From assembly GCF_900142545.1 (NCBI RefSeq), contig NZ_FRBF01000008.1:1-64000 (forward strand): a DNA stretch of 64,000 nucleotides, read 5' to 3'. The first letter of the stretch is position 1. Each line of letters begins with the position of its first letter. The notes under the pieces were generated by a model. The model did no database searches, had not been told where the DNA came from, and saw only the letters and a program-made list of their open reading frames with translations. This DNA comes from Fibrobacter sp. UWT2 (GTDB lineage Bacteria; Fibrobacterota; Fibrobacteria; Fibrobacterales; Fibrobacteraceae). The position numbers were made by a program, and so were the translations under genes. This document shows, one piece after another, positions 53,382 through 61,586 of the stretch.

Positions 53382-54155
53382 ATGAATTTCGAGCCAACAG
53401 CACTTGCCCTCTACGCCGCCTACTTCGTGTTAGGCGCCGTCGTGAGCCTTATCAACAGCATTGCGGGCGGCGGCTCTACGTTGAGCCTTCCAATTATGAT
53501 TTTCCTCGGGATGCCCGCAACCGTTGCAAACGGAACGAACCGTATCGGGCTCATCATCGGAAACTTCAGCAGTGCCTTTAACCTGGCACGTCACGGCTAC
53601 TTGAACAAGCGCATTTTCTTGCAGCTGCTCACGCCTACGATTCTCGGAGCCCTTCTGGGAGCGTGCTTCCTAGTGCATATCGGCGATAAGCTTTTCCAGG
53701 CAATTCTTGCAGTCGTTATCTGCCTTGTGGTTGTCATGAGCAACTTGAACAAGAATGTCCTGGGGAAGCCTCCTGCAAATCCGCCTGAAAAGTTGACACT
53801 CAAGGGCGCTCTCGGATTTTTTGCCATTGCCGTTTACGGTTGCATCGTACAAGTCGGCGTGGGTTTCGTACAAATTTTCGGGCTCACCCGTTATACGGGA
53901 CTTGCTCCCATCCAGATTAACGCTCTCAAGAATTCACTCACCAATGTTTTTTTAGTCGTCAGTACCATTGCGCTCGGCGTGACAGGCAAAATCAACTGGC
54001 CCATCGCCGTGATGATGGCAGGTGGTGCCTGGGTCGGCGGCTATTTCGGCAGCTTTTTGCAGCGTAAAAAAGGCAACAAGTTTATCCAGCGCTTTATCAG
54101 CATTTGCAGCATCGGCATGGCTATTGCGCTGGTGGTGGATCTTATCGTCAAATAA
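53382..54155 (+). CDS. TauE/SafE family membrane transporter
   Basis: 257 residues with about eight spans. VSLINSIAGGGSTLSLPIMI (about 22-41) and GTNRIGLIIGNFSSAF are the conserved first-half motifs of the TSUP family, proposed exporters of sulfite, sulfoacetate or related anions. The second half repeats the fold (VQIFGLTRYTGLAPIQINAL). The substrate is unknown. Its stop abuts the stop of the convergent gene. Confidence 0.88.
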   Translation: MNFEPTALALYAAYFVLGAVVSLINSIAGGGSTLSLPIMIFLGMPATVANGTNRIGLIIGNFSSAFNLARHGYLNKRIFLQLLTPTILGALLGACFLVHIGDKLFQAILAVVICLVVVMSNLNKNVLGKPPANPPEKLTLKGALGFFAIAVYGCIVQVGVGFVQIFGLTRYTGLAPIQINALKNSLTNVFLVVSTIALGVTGKINWPIAVMMAGGAWVGGYFGSFLQRKKGNKFIQRFISICSIGMAIALVVDLIVK

Positions 54156-55106
54156 TCAGCTCTTGATGTTTCTGTAGTGTTCAACGAGTTGCTTTATGTT
54201 GAACGCTTTCTTTTTTTCCTGTACGGTTTTTAAGCTAGACAGAATCTCGGCAAAGTAATTCGCCAAATCCGCATCGCCAGCAAGAAACGCTTCTTCGCAA
54301 TTCTGTTTAGCTACGGCCACAACTTCAGGATTAAATCCGAGTGTAATGCCAAAGCGTTTTAAGGACTCCGTGACGCTCTCGTCATTCGATTGGTCATTTT
54401 CGACATTGACCATCTTGGCGTACCCCAAAATATCATCGACAATTTCGTCTAGAGCGTTTCCCGAATCCGTATAATTCGACCGAACAAAACTGCAGTAGAC
54501 CGCCTCTAGATACATCTTTTTGTAAAGGAAGTAATTGCGCAGGAATCTAAAACAAAGAATCAAATCGCTTGCCCGGTAAGCGACTTTCATGGCCGCCACC
54601 GCGTCTTCCATCACATTGTCCCAACGCCCCTGGTCGCTGTGGATTCGCGCAAGCATCAACCTGTATTTTGCTGAAGCCGGATTCCACATTGCTGCAATGG
54701 ACATTGCTTTTTCTGCGTCAGGGAAATTTTCCAAATTCAATTCCAAAAGGCCTGCCTGTCGCCAAATAAATTCCATCGGACAACAGGAATGAACGTTCTT
54801 TACTAACCGACTTGATAGGGGTTCAAAATAATGTCGGTAAAGGGCGCGTTCCATTCTGCTAGAAATCGAAATGTACTCAACGGAATCGTCAGGAACAAAC
54901 GGATGATTTTCGGCCACCTTCATCAAAGGCCTGATCATATCCAATGCGGTTTGGTAATCCCTTTCGTTCGTTTGCACGTCGAGCGATTCTTGCAAAAGGC
55001 TCATCACGCCATCTCGGCCTTCAAAAACTTGGAGTTTTTTCCCAAAGATGGCCGCCCGGACGCGAAACAGGGCTTCAAGCGTATTTGTTCTGTCAGTAAA
55101 AAACAT
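54156..55106 (-). CDS. TPR-like helical protein of unknown function
   Basis: 316 residues, no signal peptide or membrane span. The middle has helix pairs like tetratricopeptide repeats (QAGLLELNLENFPDAEKAMS, LMLARIHSDQGRWDNVMEDA). The sequence is rich in charged helices and ends with Lys and Arg. AGGGGAT precedes the ATG. No family recognised; probably a protein-binding scaffold. Confidence 0.6.
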   Translation of the reverse strand: MFFTDRTNTLEALFRVRAAIFGKKLQVFEGRDGVMSLLQESLDVQTNERDYQTALDMIRPLMKVAENHPFVPDDSVEYISISSRMERALYRHYFEPLSSRLVKNVHSCCPMEFIWRQAGLLELNLENFPDAEKAMSIAAMWNPASAKYRLMLARIHSDQGRWDNVMEDAVAAMKVAYRASDLILCFRFLRNYFLYKKMYLEAVYCSFVRSNYTDSGNALDEIVDDILGYAKMVNVENDQSNDESVTESLKRFGITLGFNPEVVAVAKQNCEEAFLAGDADLANYFAEILSSLKTVQEKKKAFNIKQLVEHYRNIKS

Positions 55107-55152
55107 ATCATCCCCTATTTTGACAGATTCATTCTTGTAGAAATATACAATA

Positions 55153-55503
55153 TCAATTGTCGTGAGGAGTAATGTTTTTCCGTTTTTCGCGGCGCTTGCG
55201 TGCGCGGCTTTCTTCGAGGGTTTCGCCGAGGCCTGCGAGCAGTTCTGCGGTCAGGGTTTCGTCACCTGCGGCGAGCAGTTCCTTTTGTGGACGGGACAGT
55301 TTCTTGATGCGCGCTTCCAGGCGCAGGGCCTCTTCGTGGCTGTTCAATTCAAACTGGCGCAGAATACACTGCGGCGGGAACGCCTTGGTGAATTTCGCTC
55401 CCTTGCCGGACTTATGTTGTTCGAAACGAGCTTCTACATCGACGGCATACCCCGTGTAGATGCGGTTGCCCGCACAACGGAGCATGTAGACGAAATGTGG
55501 CAT
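55153..55503 (-). CDS. GIY-YIG nuclease domain protein (UPF0213-like)
   Basis: 116 residues. FVYMLRCAGNRIYTGYAVDV, then RFEQHKSGKGAKFTK, and EEALRLEARIKKLSRPQKEL match the single-domain GIY-YIG family (YhbQ-like). The catalytic Tyr and Arg positions are kept. Some relatives cut DNA non-specifically. It has a basic C-terminal tail. The start overlaps the stop of nhaA (both at base 55503). Confidence 0.87.
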   Translation of the reverse strand: MPHFVYMLRCAGNRIYTGYAVDVEARFEQHKSGKGAKFTKAFPPQCILRQFELNSHEEALRLEARIKKLSRPQKELLAAGDETLTAELLAGLGETLEESRARKRREKRKNITPHDN

Positions 55504-56849
55504 TACGATTCTTCGTGGTGAGCCTTCGACACTAGGCTCATGTAAATCGTGCCGAGGATTGCGGCACAGAAGCTGCCCAGCAGAATACCGAGCTTTGCGG
55601 AATCCTGACGGTCGCCCACCTCGAAGGCGAGGTTAGCCACAAACAGGGCCATGGTAAAGCCGATGCCGGCGAGCATGCCGCCGCCCCACAGCACCTTCCA
55701 GCTGTAGCTCGGCTTTACGGATACGCCCACCGTTACGGCGAGCAGGCTGAACAGGAAAATTCCAATCGGCTTGCCGAGAATCAAGGCCAGCGCTACAGCG
55801 CCCATTACCGGCACTTCTACGCCACCCAGCTTGATTTCGACACCGGCATTGCTCAAGGCGAACAGCGGCATGATAAAGAAGTTCACCCAGGGAACGAGCG
55901 GCTTGAACAGGCGTTCCTGCATCGAGATGCTTTCGCGGGCGCCGCGCTTCAAAAGCGTAAAGACTTCGTACTGTTCGTTGCGGTCCTTGGCTTCGCCCGA
56001 GAGGGCTCCGCCTACGCTACCGGCGAAGTGGGCGAGCTTGCCCTTCGCAAGTACGGGCTTTGCCGGCACCGAGAGACCGAGCAGCACGCCCGCAATGGTC
56101 GGGTGCACGCCGCTCTTCACGAAGAATGCCCACACGGCAATTCCGATGACGCCGTGCAACAGCAGGTTGCGAACGCCAATACGGAACAGGACGTTAATCA
56201 AGACCAGCAATGCGAAACCTGCACCAAGAGCCAAGAAGTTCACGCCGTCGCCGCTGGGGTAACCAATGGCGATCACGAGAATGGCGCCGATATCGTCGGC
56301 GATAGCCAGAGTCAAAATCATCACGCGGAGTGCATGCGGCACCTTCTTGCCGAGAATGGCCATGCAGCCCACCACAAAGGCGATATCGGTTGCAGTCGGA
56401 ACGCCCCAACCATGTGCGGCGCTATGTTCGCCACCCGGGCACAGCAACAGGTAAATGAGTGCCGGGAAAAGCATACCGCCTGCCGCCGCGATAATGGGGA
56501 GGCTCGCCGCCTTCGGGTTCTTGAGTTCGCCGTAGGTCATTTCGCCCTTGACTTCAAGACCGATGTTAAAGAAGAAGATGGTCATCATGGCATCGTTGAT
56601 GAACCAGTGCAAATCGGCCGCACCGATCCAGCTGCCAATCGTAAGCGCAAAAGGCATGTGCCAAACATGATGGTAAGTTTCAGGGCTCAGGTTCGCCCAT
56701 AGCAGGGCCGCCAGCGTCATGATAATCAGAACGATGCCGCCCGTAGTCTCCACTTTCATCAAACGCTCGATAGGCGTGATGATCTTTCGGATAGAGGTCT
56801 CCGGGAACAAATCTTCAATCTTGTCGCTGCTCGTTACTTTTGCCGACAT
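55503..56849 (-). CDS. nhaA: Na+/H+ antiporter NhaA
   Basis: 448 residues, about 12 spans. FFFNIGLEVKGEMTYGEL, GWGVPTATDIAFVVGCMAIL (Asp155) and LAIADDIGAILVIAIGY (Asp185, Asp186) hold the residues that bind and exchange Na+ and H+. NhaA exports Na+ under alkaline or salty conditions. It is somewhat longer than the E. coli protein (388), mostly because of the N-terminal 30 residues and loops. Confidence 0.95.
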   Translation of the reverse strand: MSAKVTSSDKIEDLFPETSIRKIITPIERLMKVETTGGIVLIIMTLAALLWANLSPETYHHVWHMPFALTIGSWIGAADLHWFINDAMMTIFFFNIGLEVKGEMTYGELKNPKAASLPIIAAAGGMLFPALIYLLLCPGGEHSAAHGWGVPTATDIAFVVGCMAILGKKVPHALRVMILTLAIADDIGAILVIAIGYPSGDGVNFLALGAGFALLVLINVLFRIGVRNLLLHGVIGIAVWAFFVKSGVHPTIAGVLLGLSVPAKPVLAKGKLAHFAGSVGGALSGEAKDRNEQYEVFTLLKRGARESISMQERLFKPLVPWVNFFIMPLFALSNAGVEIKLGGVEVPVMGAVALALILGKPIGIFLFSLLAVTVGVSVKPSYSWKVLWGGGMLAGIGFTMALFVANLAFEVGDRQDSAKLGILLGSFCAAILGTIYMSLVSKAHHEES

Positions 56850-57004
56850 AGCTACCTGTAAATAGGGTTGAGTGATTCAGCCTTGCGCTTAACAAAATAA
56901 TCATTTTTTTTGAATGTGACCGCTCCAAGTTGCTTATTTTTCCATTTTTTGTATATGTGATTTGCCCCTAAATCGCTCTTATAGCCTATTATTTGGATTT
57001 TTTG

Positions 57005-57012
57005 TATATTCT
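57005..57012 (+). promoter_or_regulatory. -10-like TATATTCT before the DUF58 gene
   Basis: TTTTGTATATTCTTAG lies 23 nt before the ATG at 57036. The near-identical TTTGTATATTCTTGGGC precedes the BatD-like gene on the minus strand around 23830, so the two genes may share a promoter type. Confidence 0.4.
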
Positions 57013-57035
57013 TAGCGTAAAAAAGAGACTCTAAG

Positions 57036-57926
57036 ATGCTAGATAAAGAAGTTTTAAAGACCGTCAGCCGCATTGAACTTAGCGTTCGCGGCACGCTCGA
57101 TACCGTGATGACCGGCGCTTACCATAGTTCCTTCAAGGGGAACGGTATGGAATTTAGCGAAGTCCGCGAGTATATGCCGGGCGATGACGTGCGTACGATT
57201 GACTGGAACGTGACCGCTCGAACGGGCACGCCTTACGTAAAGAAGTATATTGAAGAACGCGAAATGACCATGCTTTTGATGGTCGATGCATCGAGCAGTT
57301 CGGAATTCGGTTCCGGCAAGCAGATGAAGGGCGAGGTCATGGCGACTTTGACGGCCCTCCTCGCGTTCGCCGCTATCAAGAATAATGACAAGGTCGGCCT
57401 GCTGATCTACACCGACCAGGTGGAACTCTTCATTCCGCCGGAGAAAGGGCGCAAGCACGTGCTGCGTCTTATCCGTGAAATCCTTTATTTTAAGCCGCAG
57501 CACCACGGCACGAATACTCAAGTGGCCCTTGAATACGCCGGCAAGATTCTGAATCGTCGTGCCGTCGTCGTGGTGATGAGCGACTTCCTCGATGAAGGCT
57601 TCGAAAACGCCTTCAAGATTCTCCGTAAGCGCCACGACGTGCTTGCAGTCTCCGTCGTCGATCCGCGCGAAATGGAACTCCCGCCCGCAGGCCTCGTAGA
57701 ACTCGAGGATCCTGAAACCGGCGAAACGCTCCTGATCGACACTGGCGACGCCGCCTTCCGCGAGGCGTTCGCCCGCGAGGCAAAGCGCCAGGGCAAGGCG
57801 ACCAAGGAACTGTTCCAGCGTATGTCCATCGACTTCGTGCGCATTGAAACTCACGACGACTTCAAGGAAACGGTCGCCCCTCTTATCGAGCACTTCCGTC
57901 GCCGCGCCAAGAAGAACCGTTCGTAA
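57036..57926 (+). CDS. DUF58 domain protein
   Basis: 296 residues. YMPGDDVRTIDWNVTARTGT (about 50-69) is the DUF58 hallmark. The following MTMLLMVDASSSSEFGSG with its DxSxS-like metal site gives a vWA-type fold, as in BatA/MoxR-associated proteins. Its usual partner, a MoxR-type AAA+ ATPase, is not adjacent; a double-AAA+ protein is encoded just downstream on the other strand, but of another type. Function unknown, perhaps metal- or chaperone-related. Confidence 0.85.
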   Translation: MLDKEVLKTVSRIELSVRGTLDTVMTGAYHSSFKGNGMEFSEVREYMPGDDVRTIDWNVTARTGTPYVKKYIEEREMTMLLMVDASSSSEFGSGKQMKGEVMATLTALLAFAAIKNNDKVGLLIYTDQVELFIPPEKGRKHVLRLIREILYFKPQHHGTNTQVALEYAGKILNRRAVVVVMSDFLDEGFENAFKILRKRHDVLAVSVVDPREMELPPAGLVELEDPETGETLLIDTGDAAFREAFAREAKRQGKATKELFQRMSIDFVRIETHDDFKETVAPLIEHFRRRAKKNRS

Positions 57927-57955
57927 TCACGAGCCATAACAACGAAATTATAAAA

Positions 57956-57987
57956 GCCCTCAATTATTATTGAGGGCTTATTGTTTA
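57956..57987 (+). terminator. Terminator after the DUF58 gene
   Basis: AGCCCTCAAT-TATT-ATTGAGGGCT followed by TATTGTTT, 29 nt after the stop. Confidence 0.85.
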
Positions 57988-58080
57988 TCGTCGAAAAAAG
58001 AAACCGTGCAGGCTTTCGCCCGCACGGCCCCTTACCACAACACACACAAAGACTATGGAGGGCAATGCCCTCCCTAAGCT

Positions 58081-60510
58081 TTAGAACCCCATGGAGCGAC
58101 CGGCATGCGAATCCTTCGCCTGCAGCTCCTTGCGGAGTTCCGCCTCGATTCTCTCGGAGGTTCGTGCGCTTTCCGGCAAGAAACGCAGACGACCGTTCAC
58201 GGCGTTGAAGTCACCCGGCGTCAGGAGCGGCAGTTCCGTCACCGCCTTCGGGCATTCCGCATTCGGGAAGAATACGTTCCAGATATGGCGTACGCCTTCG
58301 GGTTTCAAGTAACCGAAGCCGAGCTTCAGGGCAAAGCGGCGACGGCTTGCGGAATCCAAGGTGCTATCGAAGTTGGTTGCGGCGACGAAGATTCCCTTGA
58401 AGTTTTCCATACGGGTCAGAATTTCGTTCACCTTCGAAACTTCGTGGCCCTGCATGGCACCTGTACGGTCGCGCAAGAAGCTGTCCGCTTCGTCGAAGAA
58501 CAGGATTGACTTGGTGCGTTCCGCTTCTTCAAAGGCGGCGGCAATGTTTGCTTCGGTCTGGCCGACATACATTCCCAAGAGATCGCTTGCCCTGCGGATG
58601 ACGAGATTGCGGCCCAAGGTGCGTGCGATGTGACGCACGAATTCCGTCTTGCCGGTTCCCGGAGGACCATAGAGCAGAATGTTCAGGGAATTCGGTGCGG
58701 AATCTTCTTCGAAAGTTTTCCAGACCGAATCGTAGCTCTGGACGACTTCCATGATTTCATCGACGGAGCCTTCCATATTCAGACCGCTCAAGGTATAAGT
58801 GGGGGCGTGGCTTTCTACGTCGCGCAAGGAACCTGTATCGATTCCGAGCAAGTTCGTGTGAGCCTTAAGCAGGCGGGCCATAGTGGGGTAGGCCTTGACA
58901 TTGGCTCCGCTTGTAAGCAGATTCTGAGTGGCACGCGTTGCAATCGTGAAGCCGCCAGCCATTGCCGGGTATTCCACGACCAGCTTCATTTTCTCTTCGG
59001 GAGTCAGCATGTCTTCTGCACCCTGCGCCTTCAGTACCGATTCGAACATACTCAAGCGTTCGTCCTTGGCAAGGCCCTTGAAGGCCATCGAGAAGTCGAA
59101 ACGGCGACGAGAGCTCTTTTCGGTAAAGCTGATGGAGTTGGTAATCCAGATAATGGGGGTATGCACCGATTCGAAGAAGTGATTCAGGCTGCCCTTTTCA
59201 AAACCGTTCAGCACCAGGTCGGCTTCGTCAATCAAGATGATGCCGTGATCTTTTTCGCACTGCCAATCGGCAAGCATCGCCGCGCGGATGCGGTAAAGCA
59301 TCAGGCTCTGCGAACGCGTTTCGAAACGGCGTCCCATTTCCATGGAGTTGTCGGCATCGATGCTTACTTCAAGCAAGGGGAGCCCTGCTTCGGCGGCGAG
59401 AGCCTTCGCAAGTTCCGTCTTGCCTGTGCCTTCTACACCGTAAAGCAGGATGTTCAGCGGGCGGTTCCAATTGTGGTGCTTGATCAGGTCAAGCGCCAAG
59501 ATGGCGTCGGGGTTGTTTCCCTGCAACTGGGCGAACGACACCGTTCCCGGTTCTGCCAAATGGAAGGCCTTGAGACCCGTGCTGTCACAGGAACCGTCCA
59601 AGAAGCATCCGACTTCCATAGGAATGTCCATATCTTCGTTGCACAAGCCCAGCTTGCGAAGCGTACTGTCCTTGCCCATCAGTTTCATGACTCGGTCAAC
59701 ACTCAAGCCAGTCGTCATGGCGACTTCCGAAAACACCCTCGGGGAATCCGATGGAGGTCCAAAGCGGTGGCGACGGCGACCGAAAAATTCTCCGTCCGGA
59801 TCGCACTGCATCACGTCGCGGGTGCGCAGCCACATATAGAGAAGGATTTCCAGCTCGTCATCGTTCAGGCGGTAAACATCTTTTACCTTCATTGCGCGTT
59901 CATAAATCGGGTCGTTGCTGCGCACGCCTTTCTGGATTTTTTCAAGCGCAAACTTCTTGAAGTTTCCGCATACGATATCCTGGACTTCCTTGTAAAGGAA
60001 GGGGGCCATCGATTCCGTGTCGACATCGACAATCGCCTTTATCAGGTTGTCAGTCACCCTGTCGGCGCAGCCGTGCTTCATTTCTTTGCGGTAACGGCAA
60101 ATCTGGCGGAGCAGTCTGCCGTTGCAGTACTGCGTATCCAGTTCGCATTCATCCTCGTCGACTTCTTCTTCTTCCAAGAAATCGTCAAGAAGATCGATTT
60201 CATCGTCGCCAAATTCACGATTAACCGAGGCGGTTTCCGACTTGGGTCTTGCCGGCTTTTTCTTCGGCGTAATGAACGGATTGAAAATGTCGATAAAGCC
60301 CTTTACGACATTTTCACGGCAAGTGCGACCCATCAGCTGGAAGGCGCTAGCCTTGTTCAGGCCATCCGGGTTTTCGTCGATAATGCGGACCCAATATTCC
60401 AGGATCTTGAGATCCGCGAAGCTCATCGGGGAGCCTGCTTTGGCGAATTTCTTCAATTCTGCCTTTTTGAGGTCGTTGTATACCTTTTTAAAGTAGGTGT
60501 TAGACTGCAT
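58081..60510 (-). CDS. Double-AAA+ ATPase
   Basis: 809 residues from the ATG preceded by AGAGAGAG; a start 21 nt earlier is possible. The first 340 residues are a helical and acidic N-domain (runs of Glu and Asp near 110-125). AAA+ 1: Walker A YGVEGTGKTE (about 357-366), Walker B IILIDEAD. AAA+ 2: Walker A YGPPGTGKTE (about 614-623), Walker B ILFFDEADSFL, and NFDSTLDSASRRRF with arginine finger. It resembles cytoplasmic remodelling ATPases of the Cdc48/spastin clade more than ClpB. It follows the sigma-like gene by 21 nt. Substrate unknown. Confidence 0.85.
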   Translation of the reverse strand: MQSNTYFKKVYNDLKKAELKKFAKAGSPMSFADLKILEYWVRIIDENPDGLNKASAFQLMGRTCRENVVKGFIDIFNPFITPKKKPARPKSETASVNREFGDDEIDLLDDFLEEEEVDEDECELDTQYCNGRLLRQICRYRKEMKHGCADRVTDNLIKAIVDVDTESMAPFLYKEVQDIVCGNFKKFALEKIQKGVRSNDPIYERAMKVKDVYRLNDDELEILLYMWLRTRDVMQCDPDGEFFGRRRHRFGPPSDSPRVFSEVAMTTGLSVDRVMKLMGKDSTLRKLGLCNEDMDIPMEVGCFLDGSCDSTGLKAFHLAEPGTVSFAQLQGNNPDAILALDLIKHHNWNRPLNILLYGVEGTGKTELAKALAAEAGLPLLEVSIDADNSMEMGRRFETRSQSLMLYRIRAAMLADWQCEKDHGIILIDEADLVLNGFEKGSLNHFFESVHTPIIWITNSISFTEKSSRRRFDFSMAFKGLAKDERLSMFESVLKAQGAEDMLTPEEKMKLVVEYPAMAGGFTIATRATQNLLTSGANVKAYPTMARLLKAHTNLLGIDTGSLRDVESHAPTYTLSGLNMEGSVDEIMEVVQSYDSVWKTFEEDSAPNSLNILLYGPPGTGKTEFVRHIARTLGRNLVIRRASDLLGMYVGQTEANIAAAFEEAERTKSILFFDEADSFLRDRTGAMQGHEVSKVNEILTRMENFKGIFVAATNFDSTLDSASRRRFALKLGFGYLKPEGVRHIWNVFFPNAECPKAVTELPLLTPGDFNAVNGRLRFLPESARTSERIEAELRKELQAKDSHAGRSMGF

Positions 60511-60531
60511 ATTCTCTCTCTTAAAGTTCAA

Positions 60532-61236
60532 CTAGGCGGCAAGGCGGTAGAATTCCTTGTCGAGACCGTTTTCGACCAGAATCTTTCGAATCTGATTGAA
60601 GCGGTTGTACACCGTGGGGCGCGAGCAACCCATGCGTTCGGCGGTTTCGACTTCCTCGTAGCGGTCGCAATATTCCAGCGTTTCGCGGTGCGTCTTCATG
60701 AATTCCTTCAGAACCGGGTTTTCTTCAACCATTTTCAGGGCCACGGCCAACAATTCCTTCCAACTTGTGTCTACATCTTCATTATCGTCACAAGGACCGT
60801 CATTTGTCAAATCGGAATCGTCACTATAGAAATCGGCCATCGAAAGGGTTTCGTCCTGAGTCATCAGGTCTTCAGGCGAAAGCTGGCTTGCCAGCACTTC
60901 GTGGGAGGTGCGTTCCGAGTTTTCGCATTTGTCGTCCACGAACTTCCAGTAGATCTTGGTCGTCACGAAGGTTTCGAAAGACGCCTTCTGATTTTCGTCA
61001 TACTGCATGATGGCATCGATGAACAGCGGGTAGATGTCACCACCCAATTCCAGGCGGAGGGCGGCCGGTTTCATTTTCATCTTGGAAAAGTCCGGCTTGA
61101 TGCGGTAAAAGAGTGCGACGGCACGGTCCGTCAACTTTTCACCAAGGACTTTCCAGAGGCGATCTGCGACCTGTTCGCAGACGGAGGGGGTGGTTTGTGC
61201 AATTTTGATCATTGCGAGGACGATATTTTTACGCAT
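60532..61236 (-). CDS. Sigma-70-like DNA-binding regulator
   Basis: 234 residues from the ATG with AGGAG 5 nt upstream. ALRLELGGDIYPLFIDAIMQ, YDENQKASFETFVTTKIYWK resemble sigma region 2 helices (yD...F..f....i...), though the core-binding motif is weak. An acidic linker (TNDGPCDDNEDVD) follows. The C-terminal EEVETAERMGCSRPTVYNRF is a region 4-type helix-turn-helix. It could be an ECF-like or phage-like sigma factor, or a simple regulator. Preceded by a complex leader and followed by the AAA+ gene. Confidence 0.6.
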   Translation of the reverse strand: MRKNIVLAMIKIAQTTPSVCEQVADRLWKVLGEKLTDRAVALFYRIKPDFSKMKMKPAALRLELGGDIYPLFIDAIMQYDENQKASFETFVTTKIYWKFVDDKCENSERTSHEVLASQLSPEDLMTQDETLSMADFYSDDSDLTNDGPCDDNEDVDTSWKELLAVALKMVEENPVLKEFMKTHRETLEYCDRYEEVETAERMGCSRPTVYNRFNQIRKILVENGLDKEFYRLAA

Positions 61237-61586
61237 GGACGCTCCTTTTGTCGCGAGGCGACAGTTGAAAACCCCTTTGAGGCCGCTCAAAGGACAAATG
61301 TGTAACATAAAACCAACTAGACAGTCGGATTTAAGTTTACTATTACGTCGGGAAGTTCTCCCTTAAATATAGTACAAATTGAATGTCATTTATTGACATA
61401 AATCCCTCCAAACATCTAATTCTCTTAAGCAGAGAATTTGCAATATAGTAAAAACAACTCTCTTTGTCTAGAGGTGTTTCCGAAAAATTTTTATTTGATC
61501 GGGAAGTGAGAAGAGGTACCAAAAAGCGCATACACCACATTATCGCTTTTTGTTTTCGAATTGTCAAACAGTTTTCAAAAAAAATT
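61237..61586 (-). promoter_or_regulatory. 350-nt leader region with two promoters, an 18-codon ORF and two hairpins
   Basis: Reading on the minus strand: promoter 1 TTGACA (61567-61562), 17 nt, GATAAT (61544-61539). Promoter 2 TAGACA (61470-61465), 17 nt, TATATT (61447-61442). Short ORF 61399-61343. Hairpin CCTTTGAG-CGGC-CTCAAAGG (61293-61274) followed by GGTTTTC. Hairpin TGTCGC-CTC-GCGACA (61263-61249) just before the AGGAG site. The order resembles an attenuation leader. Confidence 0.55.
61343..61399 (-). CDS. 18-codon leader ORF
   Basis: It reads MSINDIQFVLYLRENFPT and is preceded by TTTGGAGGGATTT, a strong ribosome site at good spacing. It lies in the leader of the sigma-like gene, upstream of a terminator-like hairpin. 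It has no run of one amino acid as in classical amino-acid attenuators. Coding is likely but unproven. Confidence 0.45.
   Translation of the reverse strand: MSINDIQFVLYLRENFPT

Noticed and set aside
58053-58070. GGAGGGCA-A-TGCCCTCC palindrome as a terminator of the AAA+ gene
   Set aside because: Strong stem but no T run on the minus strand. It shares GACTATGGAGGGCA with 42767-42780, so it may be a repeat fragment, but two copies are too few to say.
58630-61305. An 891-codon open frame on the plus strand
   Set aside because: It lies opposite the double-AAA+ and sigma-like genes, which have clear motifs. The protein has no recognisable domain, and biased codon use on the real strand leaves the antisense frame open.
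61343-61567. A 74-codon version of the leader ORF
   Set aside because: Its start overlaps the TTGACA promoter and has no ribosome site; only the last 18 codons follow a good one.
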